Positions 44,644-54,075 of a stretch of 64,000 nt of DNA are shown piece after piece. How positions within the stretch are numbered: the stretch's first letter is position 1; each line of letters starts with the position of its first letter. Source of the stretch: an uncultured Isoptericola sp. (GTDB lineage: Bacteria; Actinomycetota; Actinomycetes; Actinomycetales; Cellulomonadaceae); assembly GCA_947497265.1 (NCBI GenBank), contig CANMFP010000001.1, positions 1-64,000 of the forward strand, given 5' to 3'. Below the pieces are notes generated by a model, which did no database searches, was not told the DNA's origin, and saw only the letters and a program-made list of their open reading frames with translations. The position numbers and the translations under genes were made by a program.

Positions 44644-46026
44644 TCAGGCGACGGCGAAGATCACCCCGGCGATCGCGAAGCCCATCACGCCGATGCCCGT
44701 CTCCATGACGGTCCAGGTGCGCAGCGTGGTGCGCACGTCCATGTCGAAGAACCGGCCGACCAGCCAGAAGCCCGAGTCGTTGACGTGGCTGAGCACGACG
44801 GACCCCGCGGCCACGGCGACCACGATCGCGGCCAGCTCGACGGAGCCGTAACCGCCCGCGGCCACGGCGGGCGCGATGAGTCCCGCAGCGGTGGTCAGCG
44901 CGACGGTCGCGGAGCCCTGGGCCACGCGCAGCACCGCGGCGATGACGAATCCGGCGACGATGACCGGCAGGCCCATGTCGCCCAGCACCTCGGCCAGGGC
45001 GTCGCCGATGCCGGAGGCGCGCAGCACGCCGCCGAACATGCCACCGGCCCCGGTGATGAGGATGACGGAAGCGACCGGCCCGAGCGCGGAGTCCAGCGTC
45101 TTCTCCAGGGCGGTGCCCTCGACCCCCCGGCGGCGGCCGAGCACCCACGCGGCCACCAGGACCGTGACGAGCAGCGCGACCGGGGTGGCGCCGACCAGGC
45201 CGGCGACCGCCACGGCCGTCGAGCCCTCGGCGACCCAGCCGGCCGACGCCGCGGTCTCCAGCCCGGTGTTGGCGAAGATGAGCACCAGGGGCAGCAGCAG
45301 GATGCCGACGACGGCGCCGAAGCGCGGTGGGTTCGCGATCTGGGCGTCATCGGCGCGGCCGAGGATCTCGGGCACGGGCAGCTCGAAGCGTCGTCCGGAC
45401 CACCGGCCGAACAGGTAGGCGGTGACGTACCAGGTCGGCAGCGCGGCCACGAGGCCGACGAGCAGCACCGCCGCGACGTCCGCCCCGAGGAACTCGGACG
45501 CGGCCACCGGTCCGGGGTGCGGCGGCACGTAGATGTGCATCACGGAGAACGCACCGGCGACCGGCAGCCCGTACAGCAGCACGGACCCGCCGAGCCGCCG
45601 AGCGACCGCGAACACGATGGGGAGCATGACGACGAGGCCGGCGTCGAAGAAGATCGGGAACCCGAACAGCAGCGAGGCGATACCGAGCGCGAGCGGTGCG
45701 CGGCGCTCCCCGAACCGGGAGACGAGCACGTCGGTGAGGACCTTGGCGCCCCCGCTGGTCTCGACGAGCCGGCCGAGCATCGCCCCGAGCCCGACGAGCA
45801 GCGCGACCGCGGCCAGCGTCGAGCCGAACCCGTCGAGCAGCACGTCGACGATGCCGCCGCTCGGCAGACCCGCGGCGACGGCGGTCAGGAGACTGACGAG
45901 GATCAGGGCGACGAACGCGTGCAGGTGGACCTTGATGATGAGGAAGAGCAGGAGCGCGACGGCGACCGCCGCGATGGCGAGCAGCGGCCCGGCCGTGAGG
46001 GTCTGGGTCCAGTCGTCAGGCGTCAT
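44644..46026 (-). CDS. gntP: gluconate:H+ symporter, GntP family
   Basis: This 460-residue permease has about twelve membrane helices, with the GntP signatures FDAGLVVMLPIVFAVARRLG, MHIYVPPHPGPVAASEFLGAD, the TGAGGMFGGVL loop and GSATVALTTAAGLIAP. ATG 46026 has GGAAGGACC and overlaps the gntK stop (ATGA). It imports gluconate or a related sugar acid for the kinase next to it. Confidence 0.93.
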   Translation of the reverse strand: MTPDDWTQTLTAGPLLAIAAVAVALLLFLIIKVHLHAFVALILVSLLTAVAAGLPSGGIVDVLLDGFGSTLAAVALLVGLGAMLGRLVETSGGAKVLTDVLVSRFGERRAPLALGIASLLFGFPIFFDAGLVVMLPIVFAVARRLGGSVLLYGLPVAGAFSVMHIYVPPHPGPVAASEFLGADVAAVLLVGLVAALPTWYVTAYLFGRWSGRRFELPVPEILGRADDAQIANPPRFGAVVGILLLPLVLIFANTGLETAASAGWVAEGSTAVAVAGLVGATPVALLVTVLVAAWVLGRRRGVEGTALEKTLDSALGPVASVILITGAGGMFGGVLRASGIGDALAEVLGDMGLPVIVAGFVIAAVLRVAQGSATVALTTAAGLIAPAVAAGGYGSVELAAIVVAVAAGSVVLSHVNDSGFWLVGRFFDMDVRTTLRTWTVMETGIGVMGFAIAGVIFAVA

Positions 46027-46613
46027 GGGTGGTCCTTCCGGGTGGTCGGGCCGGAGCATCGTGCGACGACGTCGTCCACGATCTCCTCGGGCGGTGCGGC
46101 GACGTCGGCGGCCAGCCCGTCCTCGTCGTCGTCAAGGGGTTCGAGCGTGGCGAGCTGCGACGGGAGCAGCGAGGTCGGCATGAAGTGGCCCGACCGCCCG
46201 GTCATCCGCTCGGCGAGCAGCTCGGGCGACCCGTGCAGGTGCAGGAACCACACGCGGCCGCGGGCGGCGCGCAGCACGTCGCGGTAGGAGCGCTTGAGGG
46301 CGGAGCACGTGACGACGGCGGTCCGTCCGGCATCGGCCTCGTCGCTGAGCCAGTCGCGGATCGCGGCCAGCCAGGGCGCCCGGTCGGCATCGGTCAGCGG
46401 GGTGCCCGCACTCATCTTGGCGATGTTCGCCTCGGAGTGGAACTGGTCGGCCTCGGCGTACTCGACGCCGATCCGGTCGGCCAGCAGCTGGGCGATCGTG
46501 GTCTTGCCCGAGCCGGAGACCCCCATGACGACGACGTGCGTGACGGCGTCGGCCGCCGCGTCGCGGGGGTGCTGCTCGGGACTCTGTGCGGCGGGTGTGA
46601 CGTCGGTGTCCAT
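46023..46613 (-). CDS. gntK: gluconokinase
   Basis: GntK phosphorylates gluconate to 6-phosphogluconate. The 196-residue protein has a 23-residue N-terminal tail, Walker A GVSGSGKT (31-38), the ADQFHSEANIAKMSAGTPLT segment typical of the family, TCSALKRSYRDVLR, and HFMPTSLLPSQLATLEP. ATG 46613 has GGAAG eight bases upstream. Two GntR-type operators lie 48-80 bp upstream. Confidence 0.95.
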   Translation of the reverse strand: MDTDVTPAAQSPEQHPRDAAADAVTHVVVMGVSGSGKTTIAQLLADRIGVEYAEADQFHSEANIAKMSAGTPLTDADRAPWLAAIRDWLSDEADAGRTAVVTCSALKRSYRDVLRAARGRVWFLHLHGSPELLAERMTGRSGHFMPTSLLPSQLATLEPLDDDEDGLAADVAAPPEEIVDDVVARCSGPTTRKDHP

Positions 46614-46660
46614 CGGTTCGACTTCCGTGTCGGCGGGTCAGTTCCACGAGGATGCACGAT

Positions 46661-46671
46661 TGGTAGCACCA
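46661..46671. promoter_or_regulatory. GntR/FadR-type operator, proximal to gntK
   Basis: TGGTAGCACCA fits the TGGT-N3-ACCA core bound by FadR-subfamily GntR regulators. Its centre is 22 bp, two helical turns, from the second copy. Confidence 0.8.
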
Positions 46672-46682
46672 TTGCAAGCGAT

Positions 46683-46693
46683 TGGTGCTACCA
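46683..46693. promoter_or_regulatory. GntR/FadR-type operator, proximal to gntR
   Basis: TGGTGCTACCA is the second TGGT-N3-ACCA dyad, extended to TTGGT/ACCAA. It lies 24 bp before the gntR -10 box. The two dyads together form a larger near-palindrome of 36 bp, fitting two cooperating dimers. Confidence 0.8.
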
Positions 46694-46716
46694 ATGGCGC
46701 CCGGCATCGACCTCGG

Positions 46717-46722
46717 TAGGCT
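46717..46722 (+). promoter_or_regulatory. -10 hexamer TAGGCT of gntR
   Basis: It lies six bases before ATG 46729 and implies a leaderless regulator mRNA. Confidence 0.5.
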
Positions 46723-46728
46723 CACCCC

Positions 46729-47439
46729 ATGCCGCCCCCCGCCCTGCACAGCGCCGTCCTCGACGCCGTCGGCCGGGCCATCACCAGCGGCGACATCGCC
46801 CCCGGGGCCCCGCTCACCCTCGAGTCGATCGGAACACAGCACCAGGTCTCTCGCACCGTGGCCAGGGAAGTCATGCGGATGCTCGAAGGGCTGGGGCTCG
46901 TGCGCTCCCGCCGACGGGTCGGGCTCGTCGTGCTCCCCATCGCGGAGTGGAACGTGCTCGACCCGCGGGTGATCCGCTGGCGCCTGGCCGGACCTGGCCG
47001 CGACGAGCAGCTCCGCACGCTCACCGAGCTGCGCCACGCCGTCGAGCCCCTGGCCGCCTCGGGTGCGGCGCGGCACGCGTCCCCGGCCGAGCGCGCCGAG
47101 CTCGTGGACCTCGCCGCCCGGATGCGGGTGCTCGGCGCCCGGGGCGACCTCACCGAGTTCCTCGCGCTCGACGTCCGGATGCACGAGCTGCTCCTGCGCG
47201 CGAGCGGCAACGAGATGTTCGGCGCGCTGGCCGCCGTCGTCGCCGAGGTGCTCGCCGGCCGCACCCACCTCGGCCTGATGCCCGCCGCACCCGTGCCGGA
47301 GGCGCTCGACCAGCACCAGGCCGTCGCGCACGCGGTCGCCGACGGCGACGCACCGGCTGCCGAGGCCGCGATGGCCGCGCTCGTCGGGGAGGTCCGCCGC
47401 GCTCTCGACACGGCACCGACCGGCGAGGAGACGCCGTGA
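46729..47439 (+). CDS. GntR family regulator, FadR/FCD subfamily
   Basis: Residues 1-70 form the winged helix (IGTQHQVSRTVAREVMRMLEGLGLV) and residues 85-225 the all-helical FCD ligand-binding domain (RTLTELRHAVEPLAA; ALDVRMHELLLRASGNEM; HQAVAHAVADGD), whose Asp/His residues usually hold a metal that contacts a sugar acid. It is divergent from gntK-gntP with two matching operators between, so it is the likely gluconate-responsive repressor. Its stop overlaps the next gene as GTGA. Confidence 0.92.
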   Translation: MPPPALHSAVLDAVGRAITSGDIAPGAPLTLESIGTQHQVSRTVAREVMRMLEGLGLVRSRRRVGLVVLPIAEWNVLDPRVIRWRLAGPGRDEQLRTLTELRHAVEPLAASGAARHASPAERAELVDLAARMRVLGARGDLTEFLALDVRMHELLLRASGNEMFGALAAVVAEVLAGRTHLGLMPAAPVPEALDQHQAVAHAVADGDAPAAEAAMAALVGEVRRALDTAPTGEETP

Positions 47440-48377
47440 CCGTCCTGCTCGACCCGCCGGCCTGGCCCGCGCACGGCCGCCTCTGGTCGCACCTCGTCTC
47501 CGACGAGTCGCTGCACGAGCTGCGGACGTTCGCGCGGGCAGCCGGCATCCCCGACCGCGCCTTCGACCTCGACCACTACGACGTGCCGGAGGATCGCCAC
47601 GACGACCTCGTCGCCGCCGGCGCGACCCCGGTGGACGGCGGCGAGCTGGCCCGACGCCTCGCCGCCTCGCACCTGCGGGTCCCCGGCCACGAACGACGGC
47701 GGGCCAGGCGGCCGGCGCTGCGAGCCCGGTGGGAGGCGCTCTGGCCCGACGTCGGTGACCGGTCGGCGCCCGCCGCCGGTATCGCCGTCGTCGGTGAGGA
47801 CCTCGTGGACCGGTGGCGTGAGCCGCACCGGGTCTACCACGGCCGCCTCCACCTGGCCGACGTCCTCGACGCCCTCGACCTCTTGGCCAGCCAGTCCGGT
47901 GCCCCCGGCCGGGAGGCGTGGCTCGCCGCCGTCGCGCTCTGGTTCCACGACGCGGTGCACGACGGCGCCACCCCGGACGACGAGGAGCGCTCCGCCGCGC
48001 TCGCCGGCAGCCACCTGGGACCGCTCGCGCAGCACGGCGCGCTGCCGGACCGGGACGTCGCCGAGGTCGGGCGGCTCGTGCGGATGACCGCCGGGCACGA
48101 CCCGGACGCCGACGACCCCGCAGGCCGCCTGGTCAGCGACGTCGACCTCGCGGTCCTCGGGGGCGACCCCGGCCGCTACGCACGCTACGTGGCCCAGGTA
48201 CGCGCCGAGTACGGCGACGTCGGCGACGCGGACTTCCGCGCCGGCCGCGGCGCGGTGCTCGAACAGCTGCTCACCCTGCACACGGGGCCGGGGCTGTACC
48301 GGACCCCCGCCGCACGGCACCGTTGGGCCGACGCCGCCGAGCGGAACCTGCGCGCCGAGCTCGCCCGGCTGCGCTGA
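47436..48377 (+). CDS. DUF4031 - HD domain fusion protein
   Basis: Residues 1-90 match DUF4031 (VTVLLDPPAWPAHGRLWSHL ... DHYDVPEDRHDDLVAAG). Residues 110-313 are an HD-type metal-dependent hydrolase with His135 (EPHRVYHGRLHL), the His171-Asp172 pair (WFHDAVHD), a His in VRMTAGHDPD and Asp in VSDVDLAVLGG. HD proteins of this kind may act on nucleotides; substrate unknown. GTG 47436 overlaps the gntR stop and has GAGGAG upstream. The stop abuts the convergent aldehyde dehydrogenase stop with no gap. Confidence 0.85.
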   Translation: MTVLLDPPAWPAHGRLWSHLVSDESLHELRTFARAAGIPDRAFDLDHYDVPEDRHDDLVAAGATPVDGGELARRLAASHLRVPGHERRRARRPALRARWEALWPDVGDRSAPAAGIAVVGEDLVDRWREPHRVYHGRLHLADVLDALDLLASQSGAPGREAWLAAVALWFHDAVHDGATPDDEERSAALAGSHLGPLAQHGALPDRDVAEVGRLVRMTAGHDPDADDPAGRLVSDVDLAVLGGDPGRYARYVAQVRAEYGDVGDADFRAGRGAVLEQLLTLHTGPGLYRTPAARHRWADAAERNLRAELARLR

Positions 48378-50000
48378 TCAGGGCCGGCGCAACCGCCGCA
48401 TCACCCGTATCGCCTCGGTGAGGACCTTGCTGGGCACGTCCCCGCCGAGCGCGTACAGGGTGTCCATCGACAGCCCCGCGCTCAGGCCGCGCTGCGCCAC
48501 GACGCTCTGCACCTCGGTGACCGCCTCGATGGCCTCCCGGCCGTGCCGTCGTCCGAGGCCGGAGGCCTTCATCCCGCCCATCGGCGCGCCCGCCGACCCC
48601 CAGGCCTGCAGGTAGCCGTCGTTGATGACGACGGTGCCCGCCTCGACCCGCGCGGCGATGCGCCGTGCCCGGGCGACGTCCCGCGACCAGAGGGAGGCGT
48701 TGAGGCCGAACTCGGTGTCGTTCATGACCCGGACGGCCTCGTCGTCGCTGGCGACGCGCGAGACCGCCACGACCGGGCCGAACGTCTCCTCGTGCAGGCA
48801 GACGGCGTCGTGAGGGACGTCGTCGAGCACGGTCGGAGCGTAGAAGTACGGGCCGACGTCGGAGCGGTGCACCCCGCCGGCCAGGGCACGCGCTCCCTTG
48901 GCCAGGGCGTCGTCGACGTGCGCGACGACCTTGTCGAGCTGTGCGCCGGAGACCAGCGAGCCGACGTCGGCCGTGTAGTCGAGGCCGGCACCGAGGGCGA
49001 GCTCGCGCACCGCCGGGACGAACCGCTCGAGGAACTCGTCGGCGATGCGCTCGTGCAGCACGAGCCGCTCGATCGACATGCAGAGCTGACCGGCGTTGGA
49101 GAAGCAGGCCCGCACCACGCCCGGCACGGCGGCGTCGAGGTCGGCGTCCGCCGCGACGTAGAGCGGGTTCTTGCCGCCCAGCTCGAGCGTCGCGCCGATG
49201 AGCCGCTCCCCCGCCCGCGCGGCGACCTTGCGCCCCGTCGCGGTGGAGCCGGTGAACGCGATGTGGTCGACGTGGTCCACGAGCGCGGACCCGACCTCGC
49301 CCCCACCGGCCACGACCTCCAGCAGGTCGTCCGGGAGGCCCGCCTCGGCGAAGAGCTCGGCGGCCCACAGCGCGGAGAGCGTCGTCTGCGGGTCCGGCTT
49401 GAGCACGACGGCGTTGCCCGCCAGCAGCGCGGGGATCGCCTCGGAGAGCGCCAGCGTGAGGGGATAGTTCCAGGGGGCGATGACACCCACGACGCCGACG
49501 GGACGCCGGTGCACCCGCGCGCCCGTCAGCACGGGCAGCGCACCCGGCACACGACGGTCGGCGAGGTAGCGCGCCCCCCGCACCACGTAGTGGCGGCAGG
49601 TCTGCGCGACGTCGGCGACCTCCTCGAAGGCGTTGCGCCGCGACTTGCCGGACTCCATCTGGATCAGGTCGAGGATCTCCGACTGCCGGTCGAGCACCAG
49701 CGTGCCGAGCCGGTCGAGCACCCGGGCGCGCTCAGCGATCGGCCGCGCGGCCCAGTCGTGCTGGGCGGCCCGTGCCCGCTCGACGGCGCGGGCGACGTCG
49801 TCGGGACCGGAGAGCGGGACCGCAGCGAGCGGGGCGCCGGTGTACGGCAACGTGCTGCGGTGGGTGCCGGCGTCGTGGGAGGTGACGATCCTCTTGACCA
49901 GCGGGGACACGACCTCGGGTTCGAGGACGTAGGTGGACGAGGGCAGCTCTGGATCGATGAGATCGCCCAGAGCGCCGTCGCTCTCGTGCGCGGTTGCCAT
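48378..50000 (-). CDS. succinate-semialdehyde dehydrogenase-like aldehyde dehydrogenase
   Basis: This NAD(P)-dependent enzyme of 540 residues has the ALDH cofactor site (GVIAPWNYPLTLALSEAIPA; FTGSTATGRKVA), catalytic Glu in TLELGGKNPLY and catalytic Cys in FSNAGQLCMSIERL. The sequence and the C-terminal extension resemble the actinobacterial GabD2 group that oxidises succinate semialdehyde; other aldehydes are possible. ATG 50000 is chosen over GTG 50009 because TAGAGT lies seven bases before the ATG and would overlap the GTG. Confidence 0.88.
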   Translation of the reverse strand: MATAHESDGALGDLIDPELPSSTYVLEPEVVSPLVKRIVTSHDAGTHRSTLPYTGAPLAAVPLSGPDDVARAVERARAAQHDWAARPIAERARVLDRLGTLVLDRQSEILDLIQMESGKSRRNAFEEVADVAQTCRHYVVRGARYLADRRVPGALPVLTGARVHRRPVGVVGVIAPWNYPLTLALSEAIPALLAGNAVVLKPDPQTTLSALWAAELFAEAGLPDDLLEVVAGGGEVGSALVDHVDHIAFTGSTATGRKVAARAGERLIGATLELGGKNPLYVAADADLDAAVPGVVRACFSNAGQLCMSIERLVLHERIADEFLERFVPAVRELALGAGLDYTADVGSLVSGAQLDKVVAHVDDALAKGARALAGGVHRSDVGPYFYAPTVLDDVPHDAVCLHEETFGPVVAVSRVASDDEAVRVMNDTEFGLNASLWSRDVARARRIAARVEAGTVVINDGYLQAWGSAGAPMGGMKASGLGRRHGREAIEAVTEVQSVVAQRGLSAGLSMDTLYALGGDVPSKVLTEAIRVMRRLRRP

Positions 50001-50007
50001 GGCCGAC

Positions 50008-50013
50008 ACTCTA
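50008..50013 (-). promoter_or_regulatory. -10 hexamer TAGAGT
   Basis: It lies seven bases before ATG 50000 and decides the aldehyde dehydrogenase start. Confidence 0.5.
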
Positions 50014-50069
50014 TGCGGCGCAGGTGACGGCCCCGTGAACGATGCGTCAGATGTCCGTGTCGTTCGCTC

Positions 50070-50516
50070 TCAGCGGGAGACGTCGAGAGTACGCCCGAGC
50101 ACGGTGCACTCGACGTCCGCGTACCCGAGCGTCGCGTAGAACCCCTGGACGGCGGTGTTCGTGGTGCGGACCATCAGGCGCACCCTGCTCGCACCGGCGT
50201 CCCGCAGCCACTCCTCCGCGGCCGTGACGAGCCGTCGGCCCAGACCCGTGCCCTGGAGCTCGGGACGCACGGCCACGTAGTAGAGCCACCCGCGGTGCCC
50301 CTCGTACCCGGCCAGCACCGAGCCGACGACGGCGGAGGTCGCGTCGAGCGCGACGAGCACCGTGGACGTGGGGTTGCGCCGCGCGTCGGCGATGTCGCGG
50401 TGAGGGTCGTTCCACGGACGCGTCAGGTCGCAGTCGCGCCACAGCGCGACCACCTGCTCGACGTCGTCGTCCCTGATCTCCCGCAGGCGCGTCCCCGCCC
50501 CGACGGGATCGCTCAC
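50070..50516 (-). CDS. GNAT acetyltransferase, YpeA-like
   Basis: This 148-residue protein matches YpeA-type acetyltransferases: REIRDDDVEQVVALWRDCDL, LTRPWNDPHRDIADA, YYVAVRPELQGTGLGRRLV (acetyl-CoA loop) and VQGFYATLGYADVECTVLGR. The substrate is unknown. GTG 50516 overlaps the guaB3 stop by four bases, so it is translationally coupled to a purine-type enzyme. Confidence 0.86.
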   Translation of the reverse strand: MSDPVGAGTRLREIRDDDVEQVVALWRDCDLTRPWNDPHRDIADARRNPTSTVLVALDATSAVVGSVLAGYEGHRGWLYYVAVRPELQGTGLGRRLVTAAEEWLRDAGASRVRLMVRTTNTAVQGFYATLGYADVECTVLGRTLDVSR

Positions 50517-51637
50517 CGCGGCTGGTAGGGCGACATGACGACCTCGACCCGCTGGAACTCCTTGAGGTCCGAGTAGCCGGTCGTGGCCATCGCCCGGCGC
50601 AGGGCACCGACCAGGTTCGTGGTGCCGTCCGCCTGGCGGCCCGGGCCGAAGAGGATCTCCTCGAGGGTGCCGCCCGAGCCCACCGAGACCCGCTCGCCGC
50701 GCGGGAGTTGCGAGTGGTGCGCCTCGGGGCCCCAGTGCCAGCCCCGGCCGGGCGCCTCGGACGCCCTCGCGAGCGCCGCGCCGAGCATGACCGCGTCGGC
50801 GCCGCACGCCACGGCCTTGACGATGTCGCCCGACTGCCCCACCCCGCCGTCGGCGATGACGTGCACGTACCGGCCGCCGGACTCGTCGAGGTAGTCGCGT
50901 CGTGCGGCCGCGACGTCGGACACCGCGGTCGCCATCGGCGCGTGGATGCCCAGGCTGACGCGGGTGGTGTGGGCCGCCCCGCCGCCGAAGCCGACGAGCA
51001 CGCCCGCAGCACCGGTGCGCATCAGGTGCAGCGCCGCGGTGTAGGTCGAGGCACCGCCGACGACCACGGGCACGTCGAGCTCGTAGATGAACCGCTTGAG
51101 GTTCAAGGGCTCGGCGTTGCCGGAGACGTGCTCCGCGGAGACGGTGGTGCCGCGGATGACGAACAGGTCGACCCCGGCGTCCACGACCGTCTGGTAGTGC
51201 TCCTGGGTGCGCTGGGGGGACAGCGCGCCGGCGACCGTCACACCCGCCGCGCGGACCTCCTTGAGGCGCTGCGTGATGAGCTCCGGCTTGATCGGCTCGG
51301 CGTAGATCTCCTGCATGCGGCGCGTCGCCTGGTCGGCGGGCAGCTCGCAGATCTCGGCGAGGAGCGTCTCCGGCGACTCGTACCGCGTCCACAGGCCCTC
51401 GAGGTCGAGGACGCCGAGCCCACCGAAGCGGCCCAGCGCGACCGCGGTGTCCGGGCTCATCACCGAGTCCATCGGCGCGGCCATGATCGGCAGGTCGAAG
51501 TGGTAGGCGTCGATCTGCCACTCCGTGGAGACGTCCTTCGGGTCGCGCGTCCGGCGCGAGGGCACCACCGCGACGTCGTCGAAGGAGTACGCACGGCGAC
51601 CGCGCTTGCCACGTCCGATCTCGATCTCGTTGCTCAC
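50513..51637 (-). CDS. guaB3: GuaB3 family IMP dehydrogenase-related protein
   Basis: This 374-residue TIM-barrel protein lacks the CBS pair and is the usual actinobacterial GuaB3 paralogue (RRAYSFDDVAVVPSRRTRD; ADGGVGQSGDIVKAVACGAD). At the IMPDH catalytic loop it reads GFGGGAAHTTR, so the nucleophilic Cys is His. It therefore cannot run the normal IMPDH thioimidate chemistry; its real reaction is unsettled. GTG 51637 has TACGCT six bases upstream. The true guaB lies less than 1 kb away. Confidence 0.92.
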   Translation of the reverse strand: MSNEIEIGRGKRGRRAYSFDDVAVVPSRRTRDPKDVSTEWQIDAYHFDLPIMAAPMDSVMSPDTAVALGRFGGLGVLDLEGLWTRYESPETLLAEICELPADQATRRMQEIYAEPIKPELITQRLKEVRAAGVTVAGALSPQRTQEHYQTVVDAGVDLFVIRGTTVSAEHVSGNAEPLNLKRFIYELDVPVVVGGASTYTAALHLMRTGAAGVLVGFGGGAAHTTRVSLGIHAPMATAVSDVAAARRDYLDESGGRYVHVIADGGVGQSGDIVKAVACGADAVMLGAALARASEAPGRGWHWGPEAHHSQLPRGERVSVGSGGTLEEILFGPGRQADGTTNLVGALRRAMATTGYSDLKEFQRVEVVMSPYQPR

Positions 51638-51643
51638 CCCGCA

Positions 51644-51649
51644 AGCGTA
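51644..51649 (-). promoter_or_regulatory. -10 hexamer TACGCT of guaB3
   Basis: It lies six bases before GTG 51637 on the minus strand. Confidence 0.5.
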
Positions 51650-51742
51650 CCGGGCACCGCGGGCGGGCTCCGGACGGTTGCCGGTGGCTGTCGGTGGCTG
51701 GTGGCATCGTCAGCGGCGAGGACACGAGGGAAGGAGTCCGGA

Positions 51743-52465
51743 ATGGACGACACCGCCTGGACCGGTGGCCCGCTGCTCGGTTTCGACACCGAGACCACCG
51801 GGGTGGACGTGCACACCGACCGCATCGTCACCGCTGCGGTCGTGCTGCGCACGGCGACCACGACGGACGTGCGCACCTGGATGATCGACCCCGGGGTCGA
51901 GATCCCCGCCGAGGCCGCGGCCATCCACGGCGTGACCACGGAGCACGCCCGCGCCCACGGGGTGCCGCCCCGCCAGGCCCTCGCCGAGATCGCAGCGGTC
52001 CTCGCCGAGCACACCCGCGCCGGGGTACCCGTCGTGGCGTACAACGCGGCGTTCGACCTGACGCTCCTGGACGCCGAGCTGGCGCGCCACGGGCTCACCA
52101 CGCTCCCCGAGCTGCTCGGCCGGCCTGTGTCCCCCGTCCTGGACCCGTTGGTCATCGACCGGTGGCAGGACCGCTACCGCCGCGGCAAGCGGCGCCTCGG
52201 CGACCTGGTCGAGCTGTACGGCATCACCGGGGAGGGCGAGCTGCACAGCGCGGACGTCGACGTCCTGGCGACCCTCGACGTGCTCGACGCCCAGCTGCAC
52301 CACTACCCGGAGCTCCGGGCGGTCGCCCTGGACGCCCTGCACTCGGCCCAGCAGGACGCCCACCGCCGGTGGGCGACGAGCTTCAACGAGTGGCGACGCA
52401 CGAAGGGCCTCGACGGCCCGGGAGCCTCGACGGCGTGGCCGGTCGAGCCTCCCGCGGCCGGCTGA
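51743..52465 (+). CDS. DEDDh-type 3'-5' exonuclease, DnaQ-like
   Basis: This 240-residue protein has the exonuclease motifs of the DNA polymerase III epsilon family: LGFDTETTGVD (Exo I, Asp/Glu), VVAYNAAFDLTLLDAEL (Exo II Asp) and LHSADVDVLATLDVL (Exo III His and Asp). It is a stand-alone proofreading-like nuclease, with no polymerase or helicase fusion. ATG 51743 has AAGGAG six bases upstream. It converges with guaB with only six bases between stops. Confidence 0.9.
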   Translation: MDDTAWTGGPLLGFDTETTGVDVHTDRIVTAAVVLRTATTTDVRTWMIDPGVEIPAEAAAIHGVTTEHARAHGVPPRQALAEIAAVLAEHTRAGVPVVAYNAAFDLTLLDAELARHGLTTLPELLGRPVSPVLDPLVIDRWQDRYRRGKRRLGDLVELYGITGEGELHSADVDVLATLDVLDAQLHHYPELRAVALDALHSAQQDAHRRWATSFNEWRRTKGLDGPGASTAWPVEPPAAG

Positions 52466-52471
52466 GCCGGG

Positions 52472-54004
<1,533 letters not shown>

Positions 54005-54075
54005 CGGCGCACCCCGAGGCCCGCGGAGGTGCGGTCCGTCACGCAGGACGGGCCGCCGGCTCCGGGTGTCCGCGC

